Below, one piece after another: positions 54,976 to 63,544 of a DNA stretch of 64,000 nt. How positions within the stretch are numbered: position 1 is the first letter of the stretch; each line of letters begins with the position of its first letter. The notes under the pieces were generated by a model, which was given only the letters and a program-made list of their open reading frames with translations, made no database searches and was not told the DNA's origin. Both the position numbers and the translations under genes were made by a program. Source of the stretch: Herbiconiux solani NBRC 106740 (GTDB taxonomy: Bacteria > Actinomycetota > Actinomycetes > Actinomycetales > Microbacteriaceae); assembly GCF_001571005.1 (NCBI RefSeq), contig NZ_BCST01000002.1:248001-312000 (forward strand), read 5' to 3'.

Positions 54976-55929
54976 ATGACTGACGAACTCTCGGTCTCCC
55001 GAGCGGGGATGGGCGGCCGTGACCTCGACGAGGCGCGCGCCATGTACGAGGACGACTACTCGGGCACGGGGTTCGTGGCCGAGCTCAGCGACGAGGCCTT
55101 CGCGTACCGCTACACGGTCGCCGGCGACGCGAACATGACCCTGCGGTCGTCGATGTTCCTCGGCTCCATCCAGGGCACGATCCAGCCCGAGAACGAGTAC
55201 GTCGTCTCCTGGATCCTCGGCGGCTCCGGAGTGATGGACCTGGGCGGAGACGAGACGGCGCTGGTGCTCGGGCGGCCGGCGATGTTCCCCACCGGGCGGC
55301 CGTTCGCGTTCGAGTTCCAGGACTACCGGCAGAGCCTCATCCACTTCAATGCGGGCTTCCTCGAACGGGTCGCGGCCGAGCACGAAGACGCTCTGCACGC
55401 GCCGATCCACTTCGACCACGCCGCGGCGCCGGCGCCCGAGGCGCTGGTGCGATGGAAGGGCGTCGTCGACGAGAGCGCGCTCCTCATCCTCACCGGGGCG
55501 CCGACTCCGCTGCAGATGTCCGAACTCAGCCGGCGGACGGCGACGGCCCTGCTCGACACCTTCCCTCACGAGACGACCCCGCTGCCGCCCGTCCTCCTCA
55601 AGCCGCGGAACGTGCGGCTCCGGCGGGCCGTCGACCACCTGCACGCGCACGCCCATGAGCCGCTCACCACCAGCGACGTCGCCGAGGTGGTCGGCCTCTC
55701 GCCCCGGAGCCTCCAGCAGGCCTTCCAGCGCCAGCTCGGTGTGAGCCCCACGGAGTACCTCCGCGGCATCCGGCTCGACCGCGTGAACGTCGAGCTCCTC
55801 CACCTCGCACCGGAGCACAGCACCGTCGGCGAGGTCGCCGCGCGCTGGGGCTTCACGAACCCGGGCCGCTTCGCCGGGGCCTATTTGGCCCGTTTCGGCG
55901 AGTATCCGCGCGACACCCTGGGACGCTGA
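54976..55929 (+). CDS. AraC family transcriptional regulator
   Basis: A 317-residue regulator. The N-terminal 180 residues resemble an AraC_binding_2-type sensor with beta strands (YVVSWILGGSGVMDLGGD, FEFQDYRQSLIHF). The C-terminal 100 residues form the double helix-turn-helix: LRRAVDHLHAHAHEPLTTSD, VVGLSPRSLQQAFQRQLGVSPTEYLRGIRLDR (given as its parts) and VAARWGFTNPGRFAGAYLARFGEYP. No Shine-Dalgarno is seen before the ATG. The effector and regulated genes are unknown; the two short genes downstream are candidates. Confidence 0.9.
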   Translation: MTDELSVSRAGMGGRDLDEARAMYEDDYSGTGFVAELSDEAFAYRYTVAGDANMTLRSSMFLGSIQGTIQPENEYVVSWILGGSGVMDLGGDETALVLGRPAMFPTGRPFAFEFQDYRQSLIHFNAGFLERVAAEHEDALHAPIHFDHAAAPAPEALVRWKGVVDESALLILTGAPTPLQMSELSRRTATALLDTFPHETTPLPPVLLKPRNVRLRRAVDHLHAHAHEPLTTSDVAEVVGLSPRSLQQAFQRQLGVSPTEYLRGIRLDRVNVELLHLAPEHSTVGEVAARWGFTNPGRFAGAYLARFGEYPRDTLGR

Positions 55930-56023
55930 CGCGTTTTCTGGACAGAGTCCAGCAGAACGCGTCCCGGTGCGATGCAATGGTGCGAGCACACCGTTTCGGT
56001 GCGCGACGAATCGAGGATCATCC

Positions 56024-56398
56024 GTGCCCTGCCACAGCCACGCCCTACTGACCCGGTGGGTGGCTGACTTCGTCAGGACCACCCCGACCTCCAGCTCGAT
56101 CGAGGTTCTGCACCAGGACGGCTTCGACGGCGAGGACGGTGGACTCGTCGTGGTCCGCCCCCGCGGCGTCCATGCCGAGCTCTACCTGCTGCCGGCCTCG
56201 CCCGGTGAATCCCGCTTCGTCGTCACCATCGCGGCCCTGGCGAACGAGGTGACCATCGACTCGCTCCAGCTCCTGCTGCTGAGCGAGGAGCTGAAGAACG
56301 CCTCGGCGCTGTGCGATCACCTCGAGAGCCGGTCGAGGGCGATGACCATGACGACAGGAGAGGCCGGCGGTGGGATTACTGCTCTACGCGAACGATGA
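56024..56398 (+). CDS. Hypothetical protein paired with a DUF7882-type protein
   Basis: A 124-residue protein of unknown family: a strand-rich centre (SIEVLHQDGFDGEDGGLVVV, RPRGVHAELYLLPASPGESR) and a C-terminal helix (DSLQLLLLSEELKNASALCD). GTG 56024 is chosen because GAGGAT lies 7 nt upstream. It overlaps the next gene by 29 bp in another frame, so the two are translated together. Confidence 0.6.
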   Translation: MPCHSHALLTRWVADFVRTTPTSSSIEVLHQDGFDGEDGGLVVVRPRGVHAELYLLPASPGESRFVVTIAALANEVTIDSLQLLLLSEELKNASALCDHLESRSRAMTMTTGEAGGGITALRER

Positions 56399-56678
56399 TC
56401 AGGGCGTCGAGTTCGACGACCGCACCCTCGCGCATCTGAAGCTCGTCATCATCGGCAAGCTGCGGCGCCAGGAGTCGTTCGCGCTCTCCTGGGCCCGCTC
56501 GCAGGCCAGCGGCAGCGGGCGCGAGACCATCTGGCTCTCCCCGTCAATCCCGCTGCGGTTCTGGATCGACAACGCCGAGGCCGGGCCGCTGAACCGCGCG
56601 TGGCTCGACCTGCTCGCGCAGTCGGCCGAGCGCGGCGACCTCCGGGTCACGGCCGAGCCGGTGGAAGAGGCCCCCTAG
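56370..56678 (+). CDS. DUF7882-type small protein
   Basis: A 102-residue protein: MGLLLYANDDQGVEFDDRTL, AHLKLVIIGKLRRQESFALSW, and GRETIWLSPSIPLRFWID, followed by PLNRAWLDLLAQSA. Short proteins with this pattern are frequent in Microbacteriaceae (once loosely annotated as ATP-dependent DNA ligase-like) and have no known function. GGAGAGG lies 7 nt before the GTG start. The overlap with the 124-residue gene upstream implies a joint role. Confidence 0.65.
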   Translation: MGLLLYANDDQGVEFDDRTLAHLKLVIIGKLRRQESFALSWARSQASGSGRETIWLSPSIPLRFWIDNAEAGPLNRAWLDLLAQSAERGDLRVTAEPVEEAP

Positions 56679-56700
56679 ACCCCGTAGGCGTCAGGACGTG

Positions 56701-56737
56701 CGAAGGCCCGCCACGCAGCGATGCGGGCGGGCCTTCG
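56701..56737. terminator. Bidirectional terminator between DUF7882-type and CsbD genes
   Basis: CGAAGGCCCGCC at 56701-56712 pairs perfectly over 12 bp with 56726-56737, with a 13-nt loop. It separates two convergent genes. Confidence 0.75.
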
Positions 56738-56754
56738 TCGGGACTGTGCGAACG

Positions 56755-56928
56755 TCAGTGCTTGAATGCGTCCTTGACGTTCTCGCCGGCGTTCTTGAGG
56801 TCGGCCTTCGACTGGTCGGCCTTGCCCTCGGCGACCTTCGAGTCGTCGTCGGTGGCCTTGCCGAATGCTTCCTTCGCCTTGCCGCCGAGGTCTTCGGCCG
56901 CGTTCCCGATCTTGTCTCCAATACCCAT
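56755..56928 (-). CDS. CsbD family stress protein
   Basis: A 57-residue hydrophilic protein: GIGDKIGNAAEDLGGKAKEA, then DDSKVAEGKADQSKADLKNA and GENVKDAF, the Lys/Ala/Gly-rich CsbD pattern. CsbD proteins are induced by general stress in several bacteria; their molecular role is unknown. AAAGGTG lies 6 nt before the ATG. Confidence 0.9.
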   Translation of the reverse strand: MGIGDKIGNAAEDLGGKAKEAFGKATDDDSKVAEGKADQSKADLKNAGENVKDAFKH

Positions 56929-57016
56929 GATGAGCACCTTTCCTTCGTCAGAACCGCGAGTGGCGGTGATTCCAGGATGCTCCAGTCGCCGAGAACCGCA
57001 ACAGATTGTCAGCGAT

Positions 57017-57095
57017 CGCGGATGAACGGGGCTCGCGGAACATCCGGGTTCACGGATGATCGGGGTTCGCGGATGATCGGGTCGCGGGTCATCCG
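57017..57095. repeat. 17-bp tandem repeat, about 4.5 copies
   Basis: Units CGCGGATGAACGGGGCT (57017), CGCGGAACATCCGGGTT (57034), CACGGATGATCGGGGTT (57051), CGCGGATGATCGGGT (57068) and a partial unit from 57083 follow each other. The array fills the space upstream of csbD and enters the last codons of the gene ending at 57089. Confidence 0.8.
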
Positions 57096-58591
57096 CACCA
57101 GTCGGGCAGGAATCCCGCGACACCCCGCGTGGTCGCCCCGCTGGCGATGTCGACGAAGTAGGTCGACATGTCCGAGTACCCGGGCAGCGCGTAGCCGTCG
57201 TTGAGTGCCCCGGCCGGCACGACCTCGACCGCGAGGTACTGGCCGTTCGGCGAGACGCAGAAGTCGCGCACCCGGGAGCCGGCGGTCGTCGACCGGTAGA
57301 GCTCCCTGGTGCCGGCCGCATCCGCGAGGGCGATGACGGATGCCGCGACCGGGCTGTCACTGCTGTAGTCGACGTCGTCGTACTGCCGGATCGTCACTCC
57401 CCCGGCCTGCACCACGATCTTCTTCGGGTAGTACTTCGGGTCGACAACGGGCACGAAGACGGGCAACGCGGTGACGGCGCCGGTGGACAGGTCGATGGTC
57501 GACTCGCCCTCGCCGTCGGCCACCACGAGCTGCACCCCGCCCGGCAGGAACCCGCGCATCTGCGTGTGTCGGCCGAGCGGTGTCGGCTCGCCGCCCTTCA
57601 GCGGATCGACGAGGTAGAGCTGCTGATCCGAGCCCTGGCCCACGAGCGAGGAGGTGCCCGGCACGAACCGCCAGTCGACGAGCGGCAGCGGAGCGCCCCC
57701 GAACCCGGCCACCGGGTCGGCGCGGCCGGAGGCGGAGAGGGGGTCGAAGACGAACACGGCATCCTGATACGGGGTGCCGGCCGCATCGGCCCCGCCGCTC
57801 ACCGTGAAGCCGAACAGGCGCGAGGTCGGCGAGGAGCGGAGGTTCTGCAGGCGCGCACCGGTGGGGGTCGGCACGGTGACGGCCGAGCCGCCGTCCGGCA
57901 CGACCTCGAGGCTGGTGTTGCCCTGGTCGTCGGCGACGATCGCGGCGAGGGCGACGTCGGTGACCGCGTACTGCAGGATGTGCGGGGCCTCGAACACGAC
58001 CTCGCTCGTCGCATCCGGACCCGCGGCGATGCCGGAGCGGAGCACCTGGTCCTCGGGCCGGCCGGGGTCGCGGGCCGCCGCCCCGCCCTGCCGGAGCAGG
58101 GTGTAGACGGGCACGTCGGGCGTGTCGAAGCTGTAGTCGAGCGAACCGGAGAGTCCGGTGTCGGCGCCGACGACCCTGTCGACCCGCACATGGTAGGTCG
58201 TGGCGTAGTCGAGCAGGCCGGAGAAGGCGAGGGTCACGTCGGGGCCGGACGCGGTCACGTCGACCGGGGCGGCCGGTGAGACGCTCACCTGGTCGGGCGT
58301 GATCGGGGCGAGGGACTGGTCGGCGTGCAGCACGAGCTTCTGGCCGTCGCGGGCGATCACGGCCGGGAGGTTGATGGAGGCCGAGTCGATCGTGGGCCCG
58401 CGGAGGACGGCCGCAGCGCCGAGCCCGACGGAGAGCAGGGCGAGCGCGGCGATGGTGGCCGTCGTCGTGCGGCGGTAGCGGCGCCAGCGGCGGTCGGCGC
58501 CGCGCTTCGTCGGCTGGTCGCTCGACCGCCGGGCGGTCGCGGGGCGGCCGGTCGTCGGCGGCTGCTCAGTCGGCTGCTGCTCAGTAGACAT
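57089..58591 (-). CDS. Membrane-anchored beta-propeller-like protein, unknown function
   Basis: A 500-residue protein with a 45-residue Arg/Thr-rich cytoplasmic tail, one helix (TTATIAALALLSVGLGAAAVL), an Ig-like segment (PITPDQVSVSPAAPVDVTAS) and then blade-like repeats (LQNLRSSPTSRLFGFTVS, LVDWRFVPGTSSLVGQGSDQ, VRDFCVSPNGQYLAVEVVPA) as in TolB/WD40-type propellers. Two Cys (FCVSP and DWCG) are near the end. It overlaps the TIGR03943 gene by 11 bp, suggesting a joint membrane complex. No family is recognised. Confidence 0.65.
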   Translation of the reverse strand: MSTEQQPTEQPPTTGRPATARRSSDQPTKRGADRRWRRYRRTTTATIAALALLSVGLGAAAVLRGPTIDSASINLPAVIARDGQKLVLHADQSLAPITPDQVSVSPAAPVDVTASGPDVTLAFSGLLDYATTYHVRVDRVVGADTGLSGSLDYSFDTPDVPVYTLLRQGGAAARDPGRPEDQVLRSGIAAGPDATSEVVFEAPHILQYAVTDVALAAIVADDQGNTSLEVVPDGGSAVTVPTPTGARLQNLRSSPTSRLFGFTVSGGADAAGTPYQDAVFVFDPLSASGRADPVAGFGGAPLPLVDWRFVPGTSSLVGQGSDQQLYLVDPLKGGEPTPLGRHTQMRGFLPGGVQLVVADGEGESTIDLSTGAVTALPVFVPVVDPKYYPKKIVVQAGGVTIRQYDDVDYSSDSPVAASVIALADAAGTRELYRSTTAGSRVRDFCVSPNGQYLAVEVVPAGALNDGYALPGYSDMSTYFVDIASGATTRGVAGFLPDWCG

Positions 58592-59453
58592 ACGGCTCCG
58601 CGGGCTGGTCGACCGCGGCGAGCGCCGTGGGCTCGAGCACGATCGCCTGGGTGCTCGACGTGCTCGGGTTCGACCCGAAGCCGCCGGTCGCGTGCACCCA
58701 GCTGTCGACGGCGTAGTCGCTCTGCCACCCCGGCAGATAGACGGGCACGCCCACGGGCTGGGCGTCGACGGCGCAGCAGGTCACCACGAACCGGGCGACG
58801 TAGAACACGTTGTCGGGGTCGGCGGGGTCGGGCGTGACGAAGCCGGTGATGTCGGCCGTCTTGCCCGCGAGGTAGTCCTCGCCGGCGCCCTGGCGGAGGA
58901 GCGAGGCCCAGTCCTTGACCGTGAACGTCGTGGTGTCGCTGCCGACGAGATCGGTCGCCGACTGGCCGGCCGCGTCGGCCGCCGCGTTCGTCAGGGCGGC
59001 CGAGGCGTTGAGGTCGCGCTGGTCGACCGTGGCCGAGGTGAGGGTCGAGGGCGGCACGACGAGCAGGGCGCCGACCGTCCCGGCGACGATGAGCGCGGTG
59101 GCGGCGACCCACGCGGTCGTGCGCCATCCGGAGCCCGTCCTTGCCACCGCCGTGTCGTCGTGGACATGGTCGTGGTCGTGCCTGTCGCCGTCTGCGTGGC
59201 CGTGCCCGCCGCCGTCTGCGTGCCCGTGCCCGTCGCCGTGGTCGTGACCGTCGTCATCCGCCGCACCCGGTACGAGCGCGAACGCCGCGATGACCGCGAT
59301 GCCCGCGAGCACCGCCATGACGACCGTGAACTCGTAGTAGCGGGGGTGGATGTAGAGGCCCAGCTGGCCGGTCGCGGCCAGCCAGACGATCGCGACGACG
59401 CCGATCAGGCTGAGGACGATCCCGCGCCAGCGGGAGAGCAGACGGTCACGCAA
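58581..59453 (-). CDS. TIGR03943/DUF1980 family protein with His-rich loop
   Basis: A 290-residue membrane protein: two N-terminal helices, then a loop with ten His between residues 70 and 98 alternating with Asp and Gly, a third helix, and an extracytoplasmic domain with the family CC motif at Cys226-Cys227 (VVTCCAVDAQPVGVPVY). Proteins of this family are the constant partner of DUF318 permeases. The His cluster suggests binding of zinc, cobalt or nickel. It overlaps both neighbours and so forms one operon with them. Confidence 0.85.
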   Translation of the reverse strand: MRDRLLSRWRGIVLSLIGVVAIVWLAATGQLGLYIHPRYYEFTVVMAVLAGIAVIAAFALVPGAADDDGHDHGDGHGHADGGGHGHADGDRHDHDHVHDDTAVARTGSGWRTTAWVAATALIVAGTVGALLVVPPSTLTSATVDQRDLNASAALTNAAADAAGQSATDLVGSDTTTFTVKDWASLLRQGAGEDYLAGKTADITGFVTPDPADPDNVFYVARFVVTCCAVDAQPVGVPVYLPGWQSDYAVDSWVHATGGFGSNPSTSSTQAIVLEPTALAAVDQPAEPYVY

Positions 59454-60522
59454 TGAGGTTCACTCCGAATCCGAGGGCGATGGAGGCGAGGGCGACGATC
59501 GCGACGAGGCGCACCAGGGCCGCCGTCGTGAAGGTCGTGCGCATGAGGGTGATCATCTTGACGTCGACCATGGCGCCGAAGACGAGGAAGGCGACCACCC
59601 CGCCCGGCAGGAAGGTCGAGCCGAAGGCGAGGATGAAGAAGGCGTCGACGTTCGAGCAGATCGCGACCACGAAGGCCAGCAGCATCAGGGCGAGCACCGA
59701 CCAGATCGGGTTGCTTCCGAGGGCCACCAGGATGTCGCGGGAGAGGCCGACCTGGATCGCACCCGCGATCGCCGAGCCCACGATCAGCGCGGGCAGCATG
59801 GTCGAGGTCTCCTCGGCGAAGGCGACCACCGAGCGGCGGAGGCGCGGGCGGGCGCCCGCCGAGCCAGACCCGGAGGGGCCTGCCTCGATCCGGCAGGCGG
59901 CCTCGAAGCGCGGGGTGAGCAGCGCCTCGGGCTGCGGGTGACGGCTGAACACCCAGCCCACGAGGTTCGCGATGACGAAGCCGCCGATGATCCGGCCGGC
60001 CAGGATCCCGTCGTTCCAGCCGAAGGCCTGGTACGTGGTGACGATCGTCACCGGATTGAGAATCGGGGCGGCCAGCAGGAAGGTCATCGCCTCGGGGACG
60101 CTGAAGCCCTTCATGATGAAGCCGCGGGCCAGCGGCACGTTGCCGCACTCACAGACCGGCAGCAGCACGCCGACCAGCGAGATGACGACCCGGCGGAGCC
60201 AGGGCGTGCGCGGCATGATCCGGTGCAGCCACCGATCCGGCACCCAGAACCGCACCACGATCGAGATCAGGATGCCGAGGAACACGAAGGGCAGCGACTC
60301 GATCACGACGCTGGTCGCGAGGGTGACGAAGTCGCGCATCCGGTTCGGGAGCGCCCCGGCGTCGAGGTCGCTCGTGACCAGGCGGAGCACGATCAGGGCG
60401 GCGGCGACCACGGCGCCGATCACGAGCCCGATCATCCGCGACCGAGACCGCGACCCCGGCGGCCGGCCGCCCGGAGTGCCCACCGGGCGGGTGGCTCCTC
60501 GAGCGATCAGGTCCTGGGTCAC
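59446..60522 (-). CDS. DUF318/ArsP-like permease
   Basis: A 358-residue permease with eight to ten helices. LPVCECGNVPLARG around Cys124 and Cys126 is the conserved cysteine motif of the DUF318 (YraQ/ArsP) family, and SNVDAFFILAF its second signature. Some family members export organoarsenicals; the pair with TIGR03943 is found in B. subtilis as YcgR-YcgQ and has been linked to zinc regulons. GTG 60522 is 7 nt after TACCCT, so the mRNA is probably leaderless. I saw no Zur box upstream. Confidence 0.87.
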   Translation of the reverse strand: MTQDLIARGATRPVGTPGGRPPGSRSRSRMIGLVIGAVVAAALIVLRLVTSDLDAGALPNRMRDFVTLATSVVIESLPFVFLGILISIVVRFWVPDRWLHRIMPRTPWLRRVVISLVGVLLPVCECGNVPLARGFIMKGFSVPEAMTFLLAAPILNPVTIVTTYQAFGWNDGILAGRIIGGFVIANLVGWVFSRHPQPEALLTPRFEAACRIEAGPSGSGSAGARPRLRRSVVAFAEETSTMLPALIVGSAIAGAIQVGLSRDILVALGSNPIWSVLALMLLAFVVAICSNVDAFFILAFGSTFLPGGVVAFLVFGAMVDVKMITLMRTTFTTAALVRLVAIVALASIALGFGVNLIA

Positions 60523-60628
60523 ATCCGCCAGGGTAGAGGACGGGCGGTGGCGAACCCTGGGGAACCGCATCTGCTCGACCGAGGAACGCGGCGATCGACG
60601 CGTGCCCATCGCCCGCTCGATGCTCTCG

Positions 60629-61789
60629 TCAGATCGATCCCGCCGCAATTTCTTCGATCACGCACACTGCGGCACCGAGCGCCCAGTCGAAGAAGGTGTG
60701 TTTGGTGAGCGTCAGTTCAGCCTTGGCCGCCGCACCGAAAGCGTGCTCCGCGATCGTCGATTTCAATCGGTCGGCGTAGAGCTCGTACTCGAGCGCGCCT
60801 TCTCCCGCGATGATGACCCGTTCCGGGCCGATGATGTTGATCAGCGCAGCCAGGGCGGCCCCGATCACCTCGCCCGCGGCTTCGAAGGCCTCGATCGACG
60901 GCAGATGATTCTCGTGCGCGAGACGGATGACGTCGGCGGCCTCCAGATCGGGCATGCCGGTCGCAGTTCTGACCCTGTCCACGATGGCCCGCGTCGATGC
61001 CACCGTCTCTACGCATCCGTGGCGGCCGCAGCTGCAGACCAGGTCGCGCGGGGCGAGCGGGAGATGGCCGATCTCCCCTGAGACCCCGTATGCGCCATCG
61101 ACGATCCTTCCGTTTACGAAGAGGCCGCAACCGATGCCTTCACCGATCGTGACCACCGCGAAGGATCTGGCGTCTCGACCTGCTCCGAAGAGGTGCTCCG
61201 CGATCGTCAGCGCTCGAACGTCGTTCTCGACGGTCACCGGCAAGGCCAGTCGCGTTTCGAGTAGGTGCCGGAGGGGCACGTCCGTCCAGCCGAGGAGGGG
61301 CGAGTCGCGGATGATTCCTGCGGTGCGATCGACGTCACCGGAGATGGCGACCCCGAGTCCATCCACGGCGGGCCCGGGATTCGTCTCGCGGATCTGGTCG
61401 ACCACCTCTGCGATCGAGTCGATGATCTCCCGCACGTCGTGGGCTCTGTTCCGTGCTGTCGCGAAGGCAATCTGTACTCCGCTGAGATCGGTGAGAACGC
61501 CGTACGTGGTGGTCCCGGTTACTTTCACACCGATGATGTGGGCGCGGCCGTGCGCAACGGCAAGTGGGTTAACCGGGCGACCGACTCCGAGTTCTCCACG
61601 GTCATCGGGAATGGTCTCGACGACGAAACCGGCCTCGATCAAGGGGTTCACTGCTTTTGTCACGGCGGATTGCGAGAGTCCGGTGGCTCGAGCCACGTCG
61701 ATCCGGCCGAGAGGCCCATGGGTGAGGATGCGGCGGAAGACCGCGACCGAGGCCGGTGAGCTGACGGGTATCCGGTTGAGCGTGTTCAT
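60629..61789 (-). CDS. ROK family transcriptional repressor
   Basis: A 386-residue NagC/XylR-like protein. The winged helix is at residues 13-60 (FRRILTHGPLGRIDVARATG, LSQSAVTKAVNPLIEAGFV). The sugar-kinase-like domain has VENDVRALTIAEHLFG, IGEGIGCGLFVNG, the ROK zinc site GEIGHLP ... CSCGRHGCVE and NIIGPERVIIAGEG. Being last in an operon with sugar ABC permeases (ATGA overlap), it most likely senses their sugar. Codon use is less G/C-biased than further upstream in the window. Confidence 0.92.
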   Translation of the reverse strand: MNTLNRIPVSSPASVAVFRRILTHGPLGRIDVARATGLSQSAVTKAVNPLIEAGFVVETIPDDRGELGVGRPVNPLAVAHGRAHIIGVKVTGTTTYGVLTDLSGVQIAFATARNRAHDVREIIDSIAEVVDQIRETNPGPAVDGLGVAISGDVDRTAGIIRDSPLLGWTDVPLRHLLETRLALPVTVENDVRALTIAEHLFGAGRDARSFAVVTIGEGIGCGLFVNGRIVDGAYGVSGEIGHLPLAPRDLVCSCGRHGCVETVASTRAIVDRVRTATGMPDLEAADVIRLAHENHLPSIEAFEAAGEVIGAALAALINIIGPERVIIAGEGALEYELYADRLKSTIAEHAFGAAAKAELTLTKHTFFDWALGAAVCVIEEIAAGSI

Positions 61790-62631
61790 CCCTTGAGTCC
61801 TGAACTCGCGATGCCGGCGAAAAATTGTCTCTGCAGCGCGATGAATACCGCGATGAGTGGCAGTGAGGCGAGAAGTGAACCCGCCATGAGAGTCGGATAG
61901 TCCGTGCCGTACTGCCCTTGCAGCGTTGCGAGCCCGACTGGCAGAGTCATGTTCTCCTTCGAGGAGGTGATGATGAGCGGCCACAACAGGTCGTTCCAAG
62001 AGTACAGCGCGGTCAATACTGTGAGTGCGGCGAGTGTCGGTCCCACCATGGGCAGCATGACTCTCCAGAAGATCTGGAACGCATTAGCACCGTCGAGGCG
62101 GGCAGCCTCTTCGAATTCCTTGGGCACACTCATGAAGGCTTGCCGGAGCAGGAACGTCCCGAATGCCGAGAAGATCCCCGGAAGTGCGATCGCCGGAATC
62201 GTGTCCAGGAGACCGAGACTCTTCATCAGATCGAACTGAGCGATCAAGAACAACTGGCTGGGCGCCATGAGCATGATGAGGAACAACCCGAACAGGACAT
62301 TCCGTCCGGGAAATGTCATGCGGGCGAACCCATAGGCGGCGAGGGAACAGATCAGAAGTTGACCTCCTACTCGGATGACGAGGGCCGCAGCCGAAACCCC
62401 CACCATCCCGACGACGGGAACCGAGTCGAAGAATCGTGCGAAGGCGTCAACCGTCAGGTCGCTGGGGAAGAAGACGGGAGGCACGGCTCGCGACTCGGCG
62501 ACCGTCTTCAGCGCGGTCAGGAGTTGCCACAGGAACGGGAAGACCATTGCCGCTGCGGCGACCACCAGCACGGCGTGCGCCGCCCAGGTCGATTTGACCC
62601 GTCGCCGAGCCCGGGGATTCGCATCAACCAT
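61786..62631 (-). CDS. Sugar ABC transporter permease, MalG type
   Basis: A 281-residue permease with six helices and the EAA loop KEFEEAARLDGANAFQIFWR. The C-terminus FFAGIASSGLKG is typical of CUT1 proteins. It overlaps the MalF-type gene by 8 bp upstream and the ROK gene by 4 bp downstream. No ATPase gene is within the visible operon. Confidence 0.93.
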   Translation of the reverse strand: MVDANPRARRRVKSTWAAHAVLVVAAAAMVFPFLWQLLTALKTVAESRAVPPVFFPSDLTVDAFARFFDSVPVVGMVGVSAAALVIRVGGQLLICSLAAYGFARMTFPGRNVLFGLFLIMLMAPSQLFLIAQFDLMKSLGLLDTIPAIALPGIFSAFGTFLLRQAFMSVPKEFEEAARLDGANAFQIFWRVMLPMVGPTLAALTVLTALYSWNDLLWPLIITSSKENMTLPVGLATLQGQYGTDYPTLMAGSLLASLPLIAVFIALQRQFFAGIASSGLKG

Positions 62632-63544
62632 AGAAGACCCACTTTCGCTGGAGACGGAACTGGAGTGCGGTGACGGCCATGATGATCACGAGGAGAACGA
62701 TCGCTATTGCGGCACCGTAGCCGCGGTCGTATTCCACGAACGCCTTCTGGAAGAACAGGTACACGACGGTTTGCGACCCCTGTTCAGCGGGCGAACCGCG
62801 ACCGATCATCACGTAGATCAGGTCGAACATCTGCAGGGACGAAATGACGGAGAGCACGGAGACGAGGAACACGCTAGGGCTCAGAAGCGGCAGGGTGATT
62901 GCGAAGAACTGTCGGATCGAACCGGCGCCGTCCAGAGATGACGCCTCGAAGAGGTCCTGCGATATGGCTTGGATTCCGGCGCCCAGAATGATGATGTTCG
63001 TCCCGAGGCTGGACCAGATGCCGACGATGGCGACTGCATAGATGGCGACGTCGGGATCCGCGACCCAGCTCGGTCCGTCTATGCCGAAGGCGGCCAGCGC
63101 CTGGTTGATCACCCCGAAATCTCCGTTGTAGATGTAACGCCAGACCATTCCCACAGCAACGGGCAAGGTGACCACGGGCAGGAAGAACAACACCCGGTAG
63201 GTGGTCCTGAACCGCTTCACCGAGTTGATGAGTGCCGCGAGGACAATCGCGATCGGGACGCCCAGGAGCACGATGGCCGTGAATATAAGGCTGTTGCGTA
63301 AAGCGGTCCAGAATTCGGCATCGAGGAAGAGTGACAGGTAGTTGTCAGCGCCGACGAATGTCGAACCGCCGAAGGGGCCGGTCTTGGTGAAGCTCGTCAC
63401 GAAGGTCGAGATCAGCGGCACGATGTAGAGAGCCAACAGCCCCACGAGGGCCGGTGCGACGAACGCCAAGCCCGTCAGGGCGTTGCTGATGCGGAGTAGG
63501 GCGGGGCGCCGAGTGGCGCCCCGCCTGGACGTGACTGCGCTCAT
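62624..63544 (-). CDS. Sugar ABC transporter permease, MalF/UgpA type
   Basis: A 306-residue permease: LTGLAFVAPALVGLLALYIV, helix 3 region VLFFLPVVTLPVAVGMVWRY and the EAA loop LFEASSLDGAGSIRQFFAIT. It overlaps the substrate-binding protein gene by 4 bp and the MalG-type gene by 8 bp. The substrate is unknown. Confidence 0.93.
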   Translation of the reverse strand: MSAVTSRRGATRRPALLRISNALTGLAFVAPALVGLLALYIVPLISTFVTSFTKTGPFGGSTFVGADNYLSLFLDAEFWTALRNSLIFTAIVLLGVPIAIVLAALINSVKRFRTTYRVLFFLPVVTLPVAVGMVWRYIYNGDFGVINQALAAFGIDGPSWVADPDVAIYAVAIVGIWSSLGTNIIILGAGIQAISQDLFEASSLDGAGSIRQFFAITLPLLSPSVFLVSVLSVISSLQMFDLIYVMIGRGSPAEQGSQTVVYLFFQKAFVEYDRGYGAAIAIVLLVIIMAVTALQFRLQRKWVFYG

